From NCBI GenBank assembly GCA_020724465.1, contig DYGX01000008.1, positions 177,180 to 241,179 on the forward strand: a stretch of DNA of 64,000 nt, given 5' to 3'. Origin of the DNA: Thermoflexus sp. (GTDB lineage Bacteria; Chloroflexota; Anaerolineae; Aggregatilineales; Aggregatilineaceae). The position numbers were made by a program, and so were the translations under genes. Position 1 is the stretch's first letter, and the number at the start of each line of letters is the position of its first letter. The notes under the pieces were generated by a model, which did not search any database, was not told the DNA's origin, and saw only the letters and a list, made by a program, of their open reading frames with translations. Shown here in pieces: positions 19,373 through 27,258 of this stretch.

Positions 19373-20215
19373 TCACCCGGCGTCCTGCCAGTCGAGCAGG
19401 ACCGCCTCAAGCCATGCTGCCAGCCCGTAGAGCAGCAGGGCCAGCGCGGTCAGCGTGAAGACGGCGGCGATCACCAGCGGCGTGTCGTAGGTGCCGCGCC
19501 CAAAGTTGATCAGATAGCCCAGCCCGGCGCTGGCGCTGACAAACTCGCCCACCACCGCGCCGATCACCGACAGCGTGGCGCTGACCTTCAGCCCGCCGAT
19601 CAGGATCGGCAGCGCGGCGGGCATCTCCAGGTGCCAGAAGGTTTGCAACGGGGTTGCTTCCAGGGAGCGCATCAGGTCGCGCAGCTCGGTGGGGATGCTG
19701 CGCACGCCCAGGATGGTGTTCACCAGCATCGGAAAGAAGACCAGCAGCGCGCAGATGATCACCTTGCTGGCGATCCCCGCGCCGAACCAGATGATCAGCA
19801 GCGGCGCGATGGCGACGATGGGCACGGCCTGGAGCGCGACCAGATAGGGCGTCAGCGTGTAGGCGGCGATGCGGTTCTTGGCGATCAGATAGCCCAGCCA
19901 GAACGCGGCAGCAACCCCGATCACCAGCCCGCTGACCACCTCGCGCAGCGTGACCGCCGTGTGACGCAGCAGCGACCCGTCTTCGACCAGCCGCCACCAG
20001 CGCTGCGCCACGCTCGACGGCGGCGGCACAATAAACGCGGCGTAGCGCCCAGACTCGGCCAGCAGCCACCAGCCCGCCAGCAGCAACACGCCAAACGCGG
20101 GCGCCAGCAGCAGATGCAGCCGGGTTCCGCGCGGGCGGGCCAGCCGGAAGGGAGACGCAGCGACACGCGACAGCGCGTCGGACGCGCGTCCGGGGGTCGG
20201 TGTGGGGTGGGTCAT
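19373..20215 (-). CDS. ABC importer permease (BPD_transp_1 family)
   Basis: 280 residues with six to seven transmembrane segments. The EAA-type loop reads MRSLEATPLQTFWHLEMPAALPILIGGLK, placing it with SsuC/TauC/ThiX-type permeases. It starts 7 nt after the DUF2007 gene stop and precedes the binding protein. Together they form an importer of the nitrate/sulfonate/thiamine-precursor class with substrate unknown. Confidence 0.92.
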   Translation of the reverse strand: MTHPTPTPGRASDALSRVAASPFRLARPRGTRLHLLLAPAFGVLLLAGWWLLAESGRYAAFIVPPPSSVAQRWWRLVEDGSLLRHTAVTLREVVSGLVIGVAAAFWLGYLIAKNRIAAYTLTPYLVALQAVPIVAIAPLLIIWFGAGIASKVIICALLVFFPMLVNTILGVRSIPTELRDLMRSLEATPLQTFWHLEMPAALPILIGGLKVSATLSVIGAVVGEFVSASAGLGYLINFGRGTYDTPLVIAAVFTLTALALLLYGLAAWLEAVLLDWQDAG

Positions 20216-20222
20216 CGGGCGG

Positions 20223-20540
20223 CTATTCCTCGTCGAGCGGGTCGTCCCAGTCCTCGTCGGTGTCGAATTCTGGCGGAGCCGTGTCCTGGTCGCTTTCCAG
20301 CAGCGCCTTGGCCTCGGTGTAATACGCTTCGGGCACGCCGACCTGCACCCCGCCCACCAGCCCCACCGTCAGCGGCATCGCCGTGCCCAGGGCTTCGCGG
20401 AACAGGTAAACCGGAATGCCCGCGCTGCGCAGCAGCCCGGCGACGATCTCGGCATCGGTCGCGCCCATCGCTTCCGCCACGATGAACCACATGCGGTCAT
20501 CCGGACCGCGCCGTTTCACGATCTGGGAATTCTCGTCCAT
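20223..20540 (-). CDS. DUF2007-like putative signal-transducing protein
   Basis: 105 residues beginning MDENSQIVKRRGPDDRMW. The core WFIVAEAMGATDAEIVAGLLRSAGIPVYLFRE followed by GGVQVGVPEAYYTEAKALLES matches the DUF2007 pattern (swapped beta-alpha, regulatory PII-like role suggested for the family). The C-terminus is strongly acidic (DTDEDWDDPLDEE). Start is the ATG at 20540 or a GTG at 20546. It lies 7 nt from the permease start, so it may belong to the same unit. Confidence 0.7.
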   Translation of the reverse strand: MDENSQIVKRRGPDDRMWFIVAEAMGATDAEIVAGLLRSAGIPVYLFREALGTAMPLTVGLVGGVQVGVPEAYYTEAKALLESDQDTAPPEFDTDEDWDDPLDEE

Positions 20541-20652
20541 GCCCACATCATACCGGGTTGGGCGCCCGGCGGCAACGCCCCGCGCGGGCGGATCGAAAAG
20601 GCGCGCCGCCGGCTGTCTGACGGGCGCGCCCGGATCGGGTCATACGGCGCGG

Positions 20653-21171
20653 CTAGGACTCGGCGATCGTGATCGTCTCGATGCGGTCGCCGGGGTTCGG
20701 GTCGCGCATCGGGTCTCGCTCGCGGATCTGCATCAGGACGCGCAGGCTGTCGGCATCCGCCACCTTGCCGAAGACGGCGTGCTTGCCGTTGAGGTGGGGC
20801 GTGGGGCCGTGCGTGATGAAAAACTGGCTGCCGTTAGTGTTCGGTCCGGCGTTCGCCATGCTCAGGATGCCGGGGGCGTCGTGCTTAAGCGCCAGCGCGC
20901 CCGGCTCGTCGTCGAAGCGGTAGCCAGGGCCGCCCCGCCCGCTGCCGGTCGGGTCACCCCCCTGCGCCATGAAGCCGCTGATCACGCGGTGAAAGGTTGT
21001 GTTATCGTAGAAGCCCTCGCGCGCCAGAAAGACGAAGTTGTTGACCGTAACCGGCGCCTGCTGCGCGAAAAGCTCGATCACGATGTCGCCCTTCTCGGTC
21101 TTGATCGTCGCTGTATAGGTCTTGTCCGGATCGATCTGCATCGGCGGGGGGGCGTTGTACTGTTGTGCCAT
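20653..21171 (-). CDS. ppiB: peptidyl-prolyl cis-trans isomerase, cyclophilin type
   Basis: 172-residue cyclophilin without a signal peptide, therefore cytosolic. It contains the family core NNFVFLAREGFYDNTTFHRVISGFMAQGGDPTG, and NAGPNTNGSQFFIT with the catalytic-site residues, then HLNGKHAVFGKV. The insertion GSGRGGPGYRFDDE is normal for bacterial members. The protein has an N-terminal Gln/Pro-rich stretch before the domain. Function: proline isomerisation in folding. Confidence 0.95.
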   Translation of the reverse strand: MAQQYNAPPPMQIDPDKTYTATIKTEKGDIVIELFAQQAPVTVNNFVFLAREGFYDNTTFHRVISGFMAQGGDPTGSGRGGPGYRFDDEPGALALKHDAPGILSMANAGPNTNGSQFFITHGPTPHLNGKHAVFGKVADADSLRVLMQIRERDPMRDPNPGDRIETITIAES

Positions 21172-21223
21172 CAGGTTATGTCCTCGTTGGTCGTTAAGCG
21201 AAGCTGCTCAGAGTCTAACAGAC

Positions 21224-22603
21224 TCAGGCGCCGTCTGCCTCAAGGGTGGCGAAGCGGTGCAGGAACGTGCCGGTAAAGCGCATCGTCCGGAAATAGTCCT
21301 CAACCAGGATGTTCTCGTTGGGCGAATGCGCGCGGGCGTCCGGGTGCCAGGTGCCGCCGGCGAAGATGACCGGCAGGCCGAGCACGGTGCTGAACGAGTA
21401 CATCGGGCCGCTGCCCGCGAACCACGGCTGTACGACCGGCGTCTTGCCCCACGCGTCCTGGCTGGCGGCCACCGCGGCCCGCTCAACCAGGCTGCCCAAC
21501 GGCGAGGCAGCCGGCCCTTCGCCGCCCAGGAAGGTGATCGAGATATCCTCGAAGCCGCGCCGATCCAGGTGCTGGCGCAGCAGCGTCTGGGCCAGTTCCG
21601 GCGTCAGGTTCGGCACCAGGCGGAAATCGAGCTTGGCCATCGCCTCGGCAGGCAGCACCGTCTTCGATCCCGGCCCGGTATAGCCCGACTCAATGCCGCA
21701 GATGGTGATCGTCGGCTCGGCGAGATAGCGGCGGCGCGCCTCATGGTCGCTCAGGCCGTTGAGCCACCCGGAAATGCCGAAGCGTTGGCGCATCGCCTCG
21801 AACTCCATCGGCACAGCGTCGATGGCGGCCCAGGTTTCAGGGGACAGCGGCGCGACGTGGTCCAGATAGCCATCGAGCGTGATCTCGTCGTTGGCGTTCT
21901 TCAGCGTGCTGAGCGCCCACACCAGCCGCCAGGCCGGGTTGGGCACCAGCCCCGCAACCGACGAGTGCAGGTCGTGGCTGGGTCCCTGGCAGCGCAGCTC
22001 GAAATAGGCGATGCCCTTGCAGCCCAGCCCGAAGATCGGGCGGCCCGCCTCGTCGTACCCGGCGCCTTCCCACAAGATGCCGTCGGCGCGCAGCATTGCC
22101 GCGTGCGCGCGCACCCAGGCGTTCAGGCTGGGGCTGCCCTCTTCTTCCTCGCCCTCGACCACCCACTTAATGCGCACCGGTAGCTCGCCCTGCGTCGCCT
22201 GCCAGGCTTCGACGGCCTGAATGCGCGAGAGCAGCTCGCCCTTGTCGTCGGCCACGCCGCGCCCGTAAATGCGCCCGTCACGGATCGCCATCTGGAACGG
22301 CGGCGAATCCCACAGCTCGACCGGGTCCTCGGGCTGCACGTCATAGTGGTTGTAGATCAGCAAGGTCCGCGCGGCGTCGGGCGGGCCTTGCTCGGCGTAG
22401 ACGATCGGCTCGCCGGCGGTTTCCGAGACGGTCGCTTCGGCCCCGGCGGCGCGCAGCCGCTCGGCGACCAGGGCGGCCATCTCGCGCGTACCGCGCCGGT
22501 GAGCAGCCACGCTCGGCTGGGCGATAAAGCGAGCGAACTCGTCCAGAAAACGGGCGCGGTGCTGCTCGATGTACGCGTCGAAAGATGCAGGATCGTAGGT
22601 CAT
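21224..22603 (-). CDS. M20 family dipeptidase
   Basis: 459 residues with the M20 metallopeptidase plan: YNHYDVQPEDPVELWDSPPF (first metal His-x-Asp), GRGVADDKGE (bridging Asp), EGEEEEGSPSL (catalytic and metal Glu pair) and GGTWHPDARAHSPNENI (last His). The middle dimerisation domain is present. Closest in style to the DapE/CPG2-like dipeptidases annotated as dipeptidase in many genomes. Cytosolic; probable role in peptide turnover. The ribosome binding site is weak; the start was taken from the aligned N-terminus. Confidence 0.9.
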   Translation of the reverse strand: MTYDPASFDAYIEQHRARFLDEFARFIAQPSVAAHRRGTREMAALVAERLRAAGAEATVSETAGEPIVYAEQGPPDAARTLLIYNHYDVQPEDPVELWDSPPFQMAIRDGRIYGRGVADDKGELLSRIQAVEAWQATQGELPVRIKWVVEGEEEEGSPSLNAWVRAHAAMLRADGILWEGAGYDEAGRPIFGLGCKGIAYFELRCQGPSHDLHSSVAGLVPNPAWRLVWALSTLKNANDEITLDGYLDHVAPLSPETWAAIDAVPMEFEAMRQRFGISGWLNGLSDHEARRRYLAEPTITICGIESGYTGPGSKTVLPAEAMAKLDFRLVPNLTPELAQTLLRQHLDRRGFEDISITFLGGEGPAASPLGSLVERAAVAASQDAWGKTPVVQPWFAGSGPMYSFSTVLGLPVIFAGGTWHPDARAHSPNENILVEDYFRTMRFTGTFLHRFATLEADGA

Positions 22604-22632
22604 GGCCTCTCGCCTCGAATGTCCTGAGCAGC

Positions 22633-23124
22633 CTACAGCTTATAGCCGATTTTCCGCAGCAGGTCCTTGCGCCAGGCGATGCCGTCGTCGTCCTCGGTGC
22701 CCTTCGGCGTGAAACCGTCGATCACACCCAGCACGCCGCGCCCCTGGTCAGATTCGGCCACGACGACCTGAGTCGGGTTGGCGGTCGCGCAGAAGATGCG
22801 CACCACTTCGGGCACGGCCTGCACAGCCTTGAGCACATTGATCGGATAAAACCCCTCGCCCAGAAACAGGATGAAGATATGCCCGGCGCCGATGGCCTGC
22901 GCGTTCTTGATCGCGTAGCCGATCAGCTCGTGATCGGTCCCGCTCCAGCGGATCAGCCGGTCGCCGGAGGCTTCGCAGAACGCCAGCCCGAATTTGATCC
23001 CCGGCACGGTGTTGACCAGCGCCTCGTGGATGTCCTCGACCGACTTAATGAAATGACTTTGGCCGAGGATGAAATTGAAGGCGTCCTGCTTTTCGATCGT
23101 GACGAGATCGATTTCCAGCTTCAT
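22633..23124 (-). CDS. adenosine-specific kinase (PF04008)
   Basis: 163 residues matching the small thermophile-type adenosine-specific kinase family along its length: FNFILGQSHFIKSVEDIHEALVNTVPGIKFGLAFCEASGDRLIRWSG, then IFILFLGEGFYPINVLKAVQ and CATANPTQVVVAE. The family is known mainly from archaea and some thermophilic bacteria. It lies between the M20 peptidase and the coaE cluster on the same strand. Confidence 0.85.
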   Translation of the reverse strand: MKLEIDLVTIEKQDAFNFILGQSHFIKSVEDIHEALVNTVPGIKFGLAFCEASGDRLIRWSGTDHELIGYAIKNAQAIGAGHIFILFLGEGFYPINVLKAVQAVPEVVRIFCATANPTQVVVAESDQGRGVLGVIDGFTPKGTEDDDGIAWRKDLLRKIGYKL

Positions 23125-23271
23125 GCATCTGTCCTTTCACTGTCTGCGCGTATCCCGCCGCTAGCATAGCTTATTCCCCGCCGGAAACAAACATCCCGCA
23201 AACAAAAACCCGCCGGACGGCGGGCGCGGCGCGGTCAAGGCGCTCTGCACGGGGCGGCGTTCCGGCGCGGC

Positions 23272-23568
23272 TCAGGCGTCGTGACGCTCGGCTTCGATCT
23301 CCAGCGTGTCTCTCGTATCGGCAGGCACCGGCTGGTCCAGCTCGTCGCGGTCTTCCCAGCTCACGATCCAGATGCACAGCCCGGCGACCAGGATCGTCGC
23401 CAGGATCAGCGCGATCCAGTTGGTCGTGGTCAGGCCCACGTCGCGCGCTTCGTAGACCAGCAGCGCCACGCAACCCACCGACAGCACAATCCACGCCGAC
23501 AAACGCGGCCAGCGATCGATCAGGGTGAACAGGGGTCCAATGACCGGTTGGCTCTTCAGGCGGTCCAC
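23272..23568 (-). CDS. small two-span membrane protein
   Basis: 98 residues from a GTG with GAGAGG 9 nt upstream. Two hydrophobic segments (LSAWIVLSVGCVALLVYEA and WIALILATILVAGLCIWIVSW) and an acidic C-terminus. No family recognised. Its start is 30 nt after the coaE stop, so it is probably cotranscribed with coaE. Confidence 0.6.
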   Translation of the reverse strand: MDRLKSQPVIGPLFTLIDRWPRLSAWIVLSVGCVALLVYEARDVGLTTTNWIALILATILVAGLCIWIVSWEDRDELDQPVPADTRDTLEIEAERHDA

Positions 23569-23598
23569 AGCGTTTGCCTCTCTGCTGCGCCGCGCGGC

Positions 23599-24768
23599 CT
23601 AGAGCGGCTTGAGCACCCGCTCGGCCCGCAGCTTCTTGGCGAAGATCGCCGTCCCTGCCGGCTGCGATTCGCGCACCGCCTCGCGCCAGGCCGGGACCTT
23701 GATCTCCTCGATTTTCATCTGCTGATAGCCCTGCTGGAGCAGGGATTCGACCATATCGCGGCTGGCGTCTTCTGGCAAAAAGACATAGCCGATCTCGGAC
23801 TGTAGCTCGCGCGAGGCCTGCTCGACCGCCCCGATCAGCGCGGCGACGGCCGGGCGCACCGGGGCCTCGCTCAGCAAGAACAGCTCATCCACCCGCGTTA
23901 CCAGATTTTCCACCAGAAAGCCGATCAGCCCCAACGGGTGCCCGTCGGCCACAGCCATCATGTACGACTTCTGGCCCAGCGCCATGATGACGTCGTCGCG
24001 GCTGAGCTGGCGGCCGTTGCGCCGGTGCAGCAGGGACGCGATCTGCTCGGCATTGTGCGGCATGCCGCGCACAACGTCGATCGAGGTGATCGCGCGCTGG
24101 CCGGGGACGTTCTGGCCCGGCGTCACGTCCACGCGCCGCACCAGATCGTCGACATCCGCCTGCTGCATGATCGCCTGCACCCGTGTCCAGGCGGCGCGCA
24201 CTTGCTGCCAGGTCTCGTCCGGCGTGCCCTGGTTGTGGATGATCACATCGGCGCGGGCCAGCTTTTCAGCCTGCGGGTTCTGTGCCCGGATGCGCTTGAG
24301 GGCCGCCTCGCGCCCCAGCCCGCGTTTGGCAAGCCGCTCGATTTGCGTCTCCTCGTCGGCGTCCACCACCCAGACCGCGTCCACGCGGTCGGCCAGCGGG
24401 CTTTCCAGCAGCTTGATCGCTTCCACCACGACGATCTTGTGCTGGGTGCGGTTGATCAGCGTGTCGATGGCGCGGATGACGATGGGGTGGGTCAGCGCTT
24501 CGAGACGCCGGAGCGCCTCGGGATGCGAAAAGACCACCGCCCCCAGGCGGCTGCGGTCGATCCGGCGCTCGGAGTCGAGGATCCACTGCCCGAAGGTCAG
24601 CACCACGGGCTTGTAAGCGGGCGCGCCGGGAGCCATCGCCTGATGAGCCAGGCCGTCCGCGTCGATCGTATAGGCGCCCAGGTGCTCGAGCATCCGCCGC
24701 ACCAGACTTTTCCCGGTCGCGATGTTCCCGGTGAGGCCGATCACGTATTTGTCTTTCCAGCGGCCCAC
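23599..24768 (-). CDS. coaE: dephospho-CoA kinase with C-terminal extension
   Basis: CoaE phosphorylates dephospho-CoA in the last step of coenzyme A synthesis. Residues 1-200 form the kinase: GLTGNIATGKSLVRRML (P-loop), DADGLAHQAM, and the lid LAKRGLGREAALKRI. After about residue 215 a second domain of about 170 residues follows (for example IASLLHRRNGRQLSRDDVI, YMMAVADGHPLGLIGFLVENLVTRVDELFLL), which looks like a GNAT-type acyltransferase domain. Standard CoaE is about 200 residues, so this is a fusion. Start is a GTG with GGAGGAG upstream. Confidence 0.88.
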   Translation of the reverse strand: MGRWKDKYVIGLTGNIATGKSLVRRMLEHLGAYTIDADGLAHQAMAPGAPAYKPVVLTFGQWILDSERRIDRSRLGAVVFSHPEALRRLEALTHPIVIRAIDTLINRTQHKIVVVEAIKLLESPLADRVDAVWVVDADEETQIERLAKRGLGREAALKRIRAQNPQAEKLARADVIIHNQGTPDETWQQVRAAWTRVQAIMQQADVDDLVRRVDVTPGQNVPGQRAITSIDVVRGMPHNAEQIASLLHRRNGRQLSRDDVIMALGQKSYMMAVADGHPLGLIGFLVENLVTRVDELFLLSEAPVRPAVAALIGAVEQASRELQSEIGYVFLPEDASRDMVESLLQQGYQQMKIEEIKVPAWREAVRESQPAGTAIFAKKLRAERVLKPL

Positions 24769-24806
24769 AGCACTCCTCCACCAGGGTTGAGCGGGCAGTG
24801 CGGATT

Positions 24807-24835
24807 ATTGTAGCTTGGCGCCAGATGCGGGGCAA
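24807..24835 (-). promoter_or_regulatory. sigma-70-type promoter of coaE
   Basis: On the minus strand TTGCCC (24830-24835) and TACAAT (24807-24812) are 17 nt apart, 39 nt before the coaE start. A second TATAAT on the same strand lies at 24881-24886 and could act as an alternative. Confidence 0.55.
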
Positions 24836-24933
24836 CCCGGCCCGCTGTGCAGCACCGCGCGATAGACACTTAATGCTTTGATTATACTACAACAACGATC
24901 GGAGCACGCGAGCCGGGCGACGCCCGCCAGGCG

Positions 24934-25287
24934 CTAGGGGGCACGCCGCCAGGGGGGACGCTGCTCGACCGGGATCGGCTGGCCGGGGATCATGTCCTCG
25001 CCGGGCGGCGCGATCTGCTCGACACGCAGGCGCTCGCCCTGTGCGCCGATCAGCAGCAGCCGGTCGCCCGTCTCCAGCGCGGCTCGCACCGCCTCGATCT
25101 GACCGCGCAGCGCGGCCTCGTCGACGATCACCACCTCGGCGGCAGGCATCATGGTGAGCGGGTGCAGCCGGCACGTCTTGAGGATCGCTTCCAGCGCGGC
25201 GAAGCGCTCCCTGACGCCGCCGTCTGGATTGAGCGCGATCCACAGCAGGCAACGGTCGGCTTTAATCGGCGGGAATACCATTGACAT
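24934..25287 (-). CDS. small protein with Cas2-like sequence pattern (function unknown)
   Basis: 117 residues from an ATG with AAGGAAA upstream. The order and spacing of hydrophobic strands and helices, RFAALEAILKTCRLHPLTMM then VVIVDEAALRGQIEAVRAALETGDRLLLIGAQGERL, resembles the ferredoxin-like Cas2/VapD type in its end-of-strand and DE..L...L..GD.LLLI pattern. The N-terminal strand lacks the usual YDI metal Asp (here LLWIALNP). No cas1 gene or CRISPR array is present in the window, so a CRISPR role is unlikely; it may be a distant relative. GC composition matches the host, unlike the adjoining R-M island. Confidence 0.5.
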   Translation of the reverse strand: MSMVFPPIKADRCLLWIALNPDGGVRERFAALEAILKTCRLHPLTMMPAAEVVIVDEAALRGQIEAVRAALETGDRLLLIGAQGERLRVEQIAPPGEDMIPGQPIPVEQRPPWRRAP

Positions 25288-25352
25288 GAGAAAGTTTCCT
25301 TTCGATTCAGCTAATGTGTCACCTTTTTGACGCCTCCATCATGCCAAATCAA

Positions 25353-25382
25353 AAAACAACGGAGCTGCTCCACACAGCTCCG
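25353..25382 (-). terminator. intrinsic terminator of the R-M operon
   Basis: CGGAGCTG/CAGCTCCG stem with a 7-nt loop, followed on the minus strand by a T-run (AAAAAA on the plus strand at 25351-25356), 28 nt after the methyltransferase stop. Canonical. Confidence 0.8.
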
Positions 25383-25409
25383 GCTTAGTCCAATGCTCAA
25401 TTAGAAGGC

Positions 25410-26297
25410 TTAACGTTCGAGCCATCCAAGGTCACGCCCGACCAGCAGTTCTGACAACCGTGCATGATGCGTGTTCTTCATCGCCACAGCTTTTGTGTCA
25501 AAGCTATATTTCTCAGCAAGCTTGCTAACTTCGTCAACATTATCATAGGTCATCAAAAAGTCGCCGCTTATCTTGGCCATTGTTGCAAAAAGCAAATCAT
25601 GATCCAACTGCCAATGTGTATACAATCGGCTGCCGGGGCACTTCTTCGATGTCGTATACGGCGGATCAACGAAAAATACGGCGTCCTCTCTATTCGAGTA
25701 TTCCCGTATCACTTCAAGACCATCGCCCTGCACAAACGTCAGTCGCTCACGAATCGAAGAAATATCGAGAATCCGCTTACTTAGCGTTTGGGGATACCAG
25801 CGTGATGAAAGCCCACGGCCATTTTCACCGTATTTGATCTTGCCCGATCCCGCAGCGAGAATCCCTCCATGATAAACACGATTTTTCACAATGGTTTGAA
25901 GTGCCAGATCCCTAGTCGATGCCGGTTCAGCTTCCAGTAGCGCGTCAACGTTCTCATGCGTAAGCTCAAAAGCTCGGATTTTTTCGGCAAGCCACGGCCC
26001 CTCGCCGAGATTGATGATAGTATCCCACACTGCACCGACCTGTCGGTCCAGTTCAACCAAAATTACATGCTCCGCCAAGTTCTCGAACGCTACCGAGAGA
26101 CCGACAACCGCGCCCCCTGCAAACGGCTCAATGAACAATTTTGGCACCGATGACCGGGCACTCAACCACTGAAAAATCCGAGGAACAAGCCAGGTTTTTC
26201 CCCCCGGATATCTGAACGGGCTGCGCTGTCTGACAGATGCTACGTTTACTACTCGCTCTGTAGAAAACGGTGCCATTCCTGGAAGCGGTTGTTGCAT
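25410..26297 (-). CDS. D12-class DNA adenine-N6 methyltransferase
   Basis: 295 residues. SPFRYPGGKTWLVPRI is the D12-class SAM-binding motif I (FxGxGK type), FIEPFAGGAVVGLSV completes the nucleotide site and VFFVDPPYTTS holds the catalytic DPPY motif. This is an alpha-type N6-adenine methyltransferase, the same class as Dam and M.DpnIIA. All motifs are intact. It sits downstream of a broken NotI-family endonuclease gene (24-nt gap) and ends in its own terminator, forming the modification half of a type II R-M pair. Codon use is visibly AT-richer than the neighbours, so recently acquired DNA is likely. Confidence 0.9.
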   Translation of the reverse strand: MQQPLPGMAPFSTERVVNVASVRQRSPFRYPGGKTWLVPRIFQWLSARSSVPKLFIEPFAGGAVVGLSVAFENLAEHVILVELDRQVGAVWDTIINLGEGPWLAEKIRAFELTHENVDALLEAEPASTRDLALQTIVKNRVYHGGILAAGSGKIKYGENGRGLSSRWYPQTLSKRILDISSIRERLTFVQGDGLEVIREYSNREDAVFFVDPPYTTSKKCPGSRLYTHWQLDHDLLFATMAKISGDFLMTYDNVDEVSKLAEKYSFDTKAVAMKNTHHARLSELLVGRDLGWLER

Positions 26298-26321
26298 GAG
26301 TAGCGTTCCCCAAATGTCTTG

Positions 26322-27207
26322 CTAGAGGTAATCCTCAAGGCTCAGTGTATCCGGTGGAGTTTCGTCTCTATCGAGCTTCATATTTAGCTTCGCCTGCAAC
26401 TGGTCAATGAAAAGCTCAACCGGTCCAGGCTCTGCGAGCACGATTTTTTCGAGCGCAGAACGAAACTCAGTATAGTATATTTGTTCTGATTTTAGATTAT
26501 ACGAATTTTGCTCAGCGTCGTAAACCAAATCATAGATCGTCCAAGCAATCTCAGCATTCTCGGGTTCGACCACATTCAGGTGTGGCAATGTCGCGAAGAA
26601 TTGCCGATCAAGTACAACAACTTGCTTCTTTCCCCAACTATTTAGAATGCTTCCTTTTGTCAGCAACTGAGGGAGCAGACGTTTGCGCGACGAGGATAGA
26701 TAGTCCGCACGCGGATATGTCCTGCTCTGCCACTTCATAGCATAATTCTGGGCAGGGTTTTCCATGTACGCCTCAAAGGGATTTCTGATATTGCCAGAAA
26801 TATAAACTGCCTGTACTTCTACCGACCCAAAATCGACAATTCGCCCCGTTTCATCAAACGCCACAAGCACAAGATCAATACTTCCCATTACCTGCCCATG
26901 CAAATCATAGATACGCACCTCATTAAGTGTTGTCCAGCGAGTTCCGGCAGGGAAAAAGAACTTTGCTGCGTTCTCCGCGATCAGCCAATCTTGTCGAAAT
27001 CTAATCGGACAGGTAATGGTTACATTTCCGCTACGCGAAAAAACACTGCAAACGCCTAGAGGGTGCTGAATACTGTCTTTCGTACAATTCGGAACTCGAT
27101 TGTTAAATGGGCAAAGCTTTAAGCTTCGATAGCGCTCAGCTTTCTCTGAGAAATTATCTGTTGGAAAACCGAAAACTTCTGCGAGAGGATGATCAGACGT
27201 TTTTCAT
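26322..27207 (-). pseudogene. NotI-family type II restriction endonuclease, frameshifted at codon 2
   Basis: Read in one frame from 27203 to 26322 the DNA encodes 293 residues of a NotI-type endonuclease: AEVFGF at the N-terminus, then a four-cysteine cluster LCPF, NCTK, GVCSV and TCPIRF (codons at 27111-27113, 27084-27086, 27048-27050, 27009-27011), which in NotI binds iron, then WTTLNEVRIYDLHG, GSIDLVLV and FGSVEVQAVYISG, the PD-(D/E)xK-like core with Glu-x-Gln. No ATG, GTG or TTG starts this frame before the GTG at 26918, which would delete the Cys cluster. An ATG at 27207-27205, with GGA 5 nt ahead, is out of frame because AAAAA (27200-27204) follows; with four A it would read M-K-T-S-D-H in frame. 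Thus one inserted A, a sequencing error, or slippage breaks the gene. Confidence 0.8.
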
Positions 27208-27258
27208 CCCTTTCCAACCAGAACAGCAGAGAAGTTCAGCCCTAACATCCTCTGAATT

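Noticed and set aside
20547..20652. TPP or FMN riboswitch upstream of the NMT1-type transporter
   Set aside because: None of the conserved riboswitch strings is present; the region is short and GC-rich.
24930..25290. CRISPR-Cas locus suggested by a Cas2-like small protein
   Set aside because: No repeats, spacers, cas1 or effector genes anywhere in the window.
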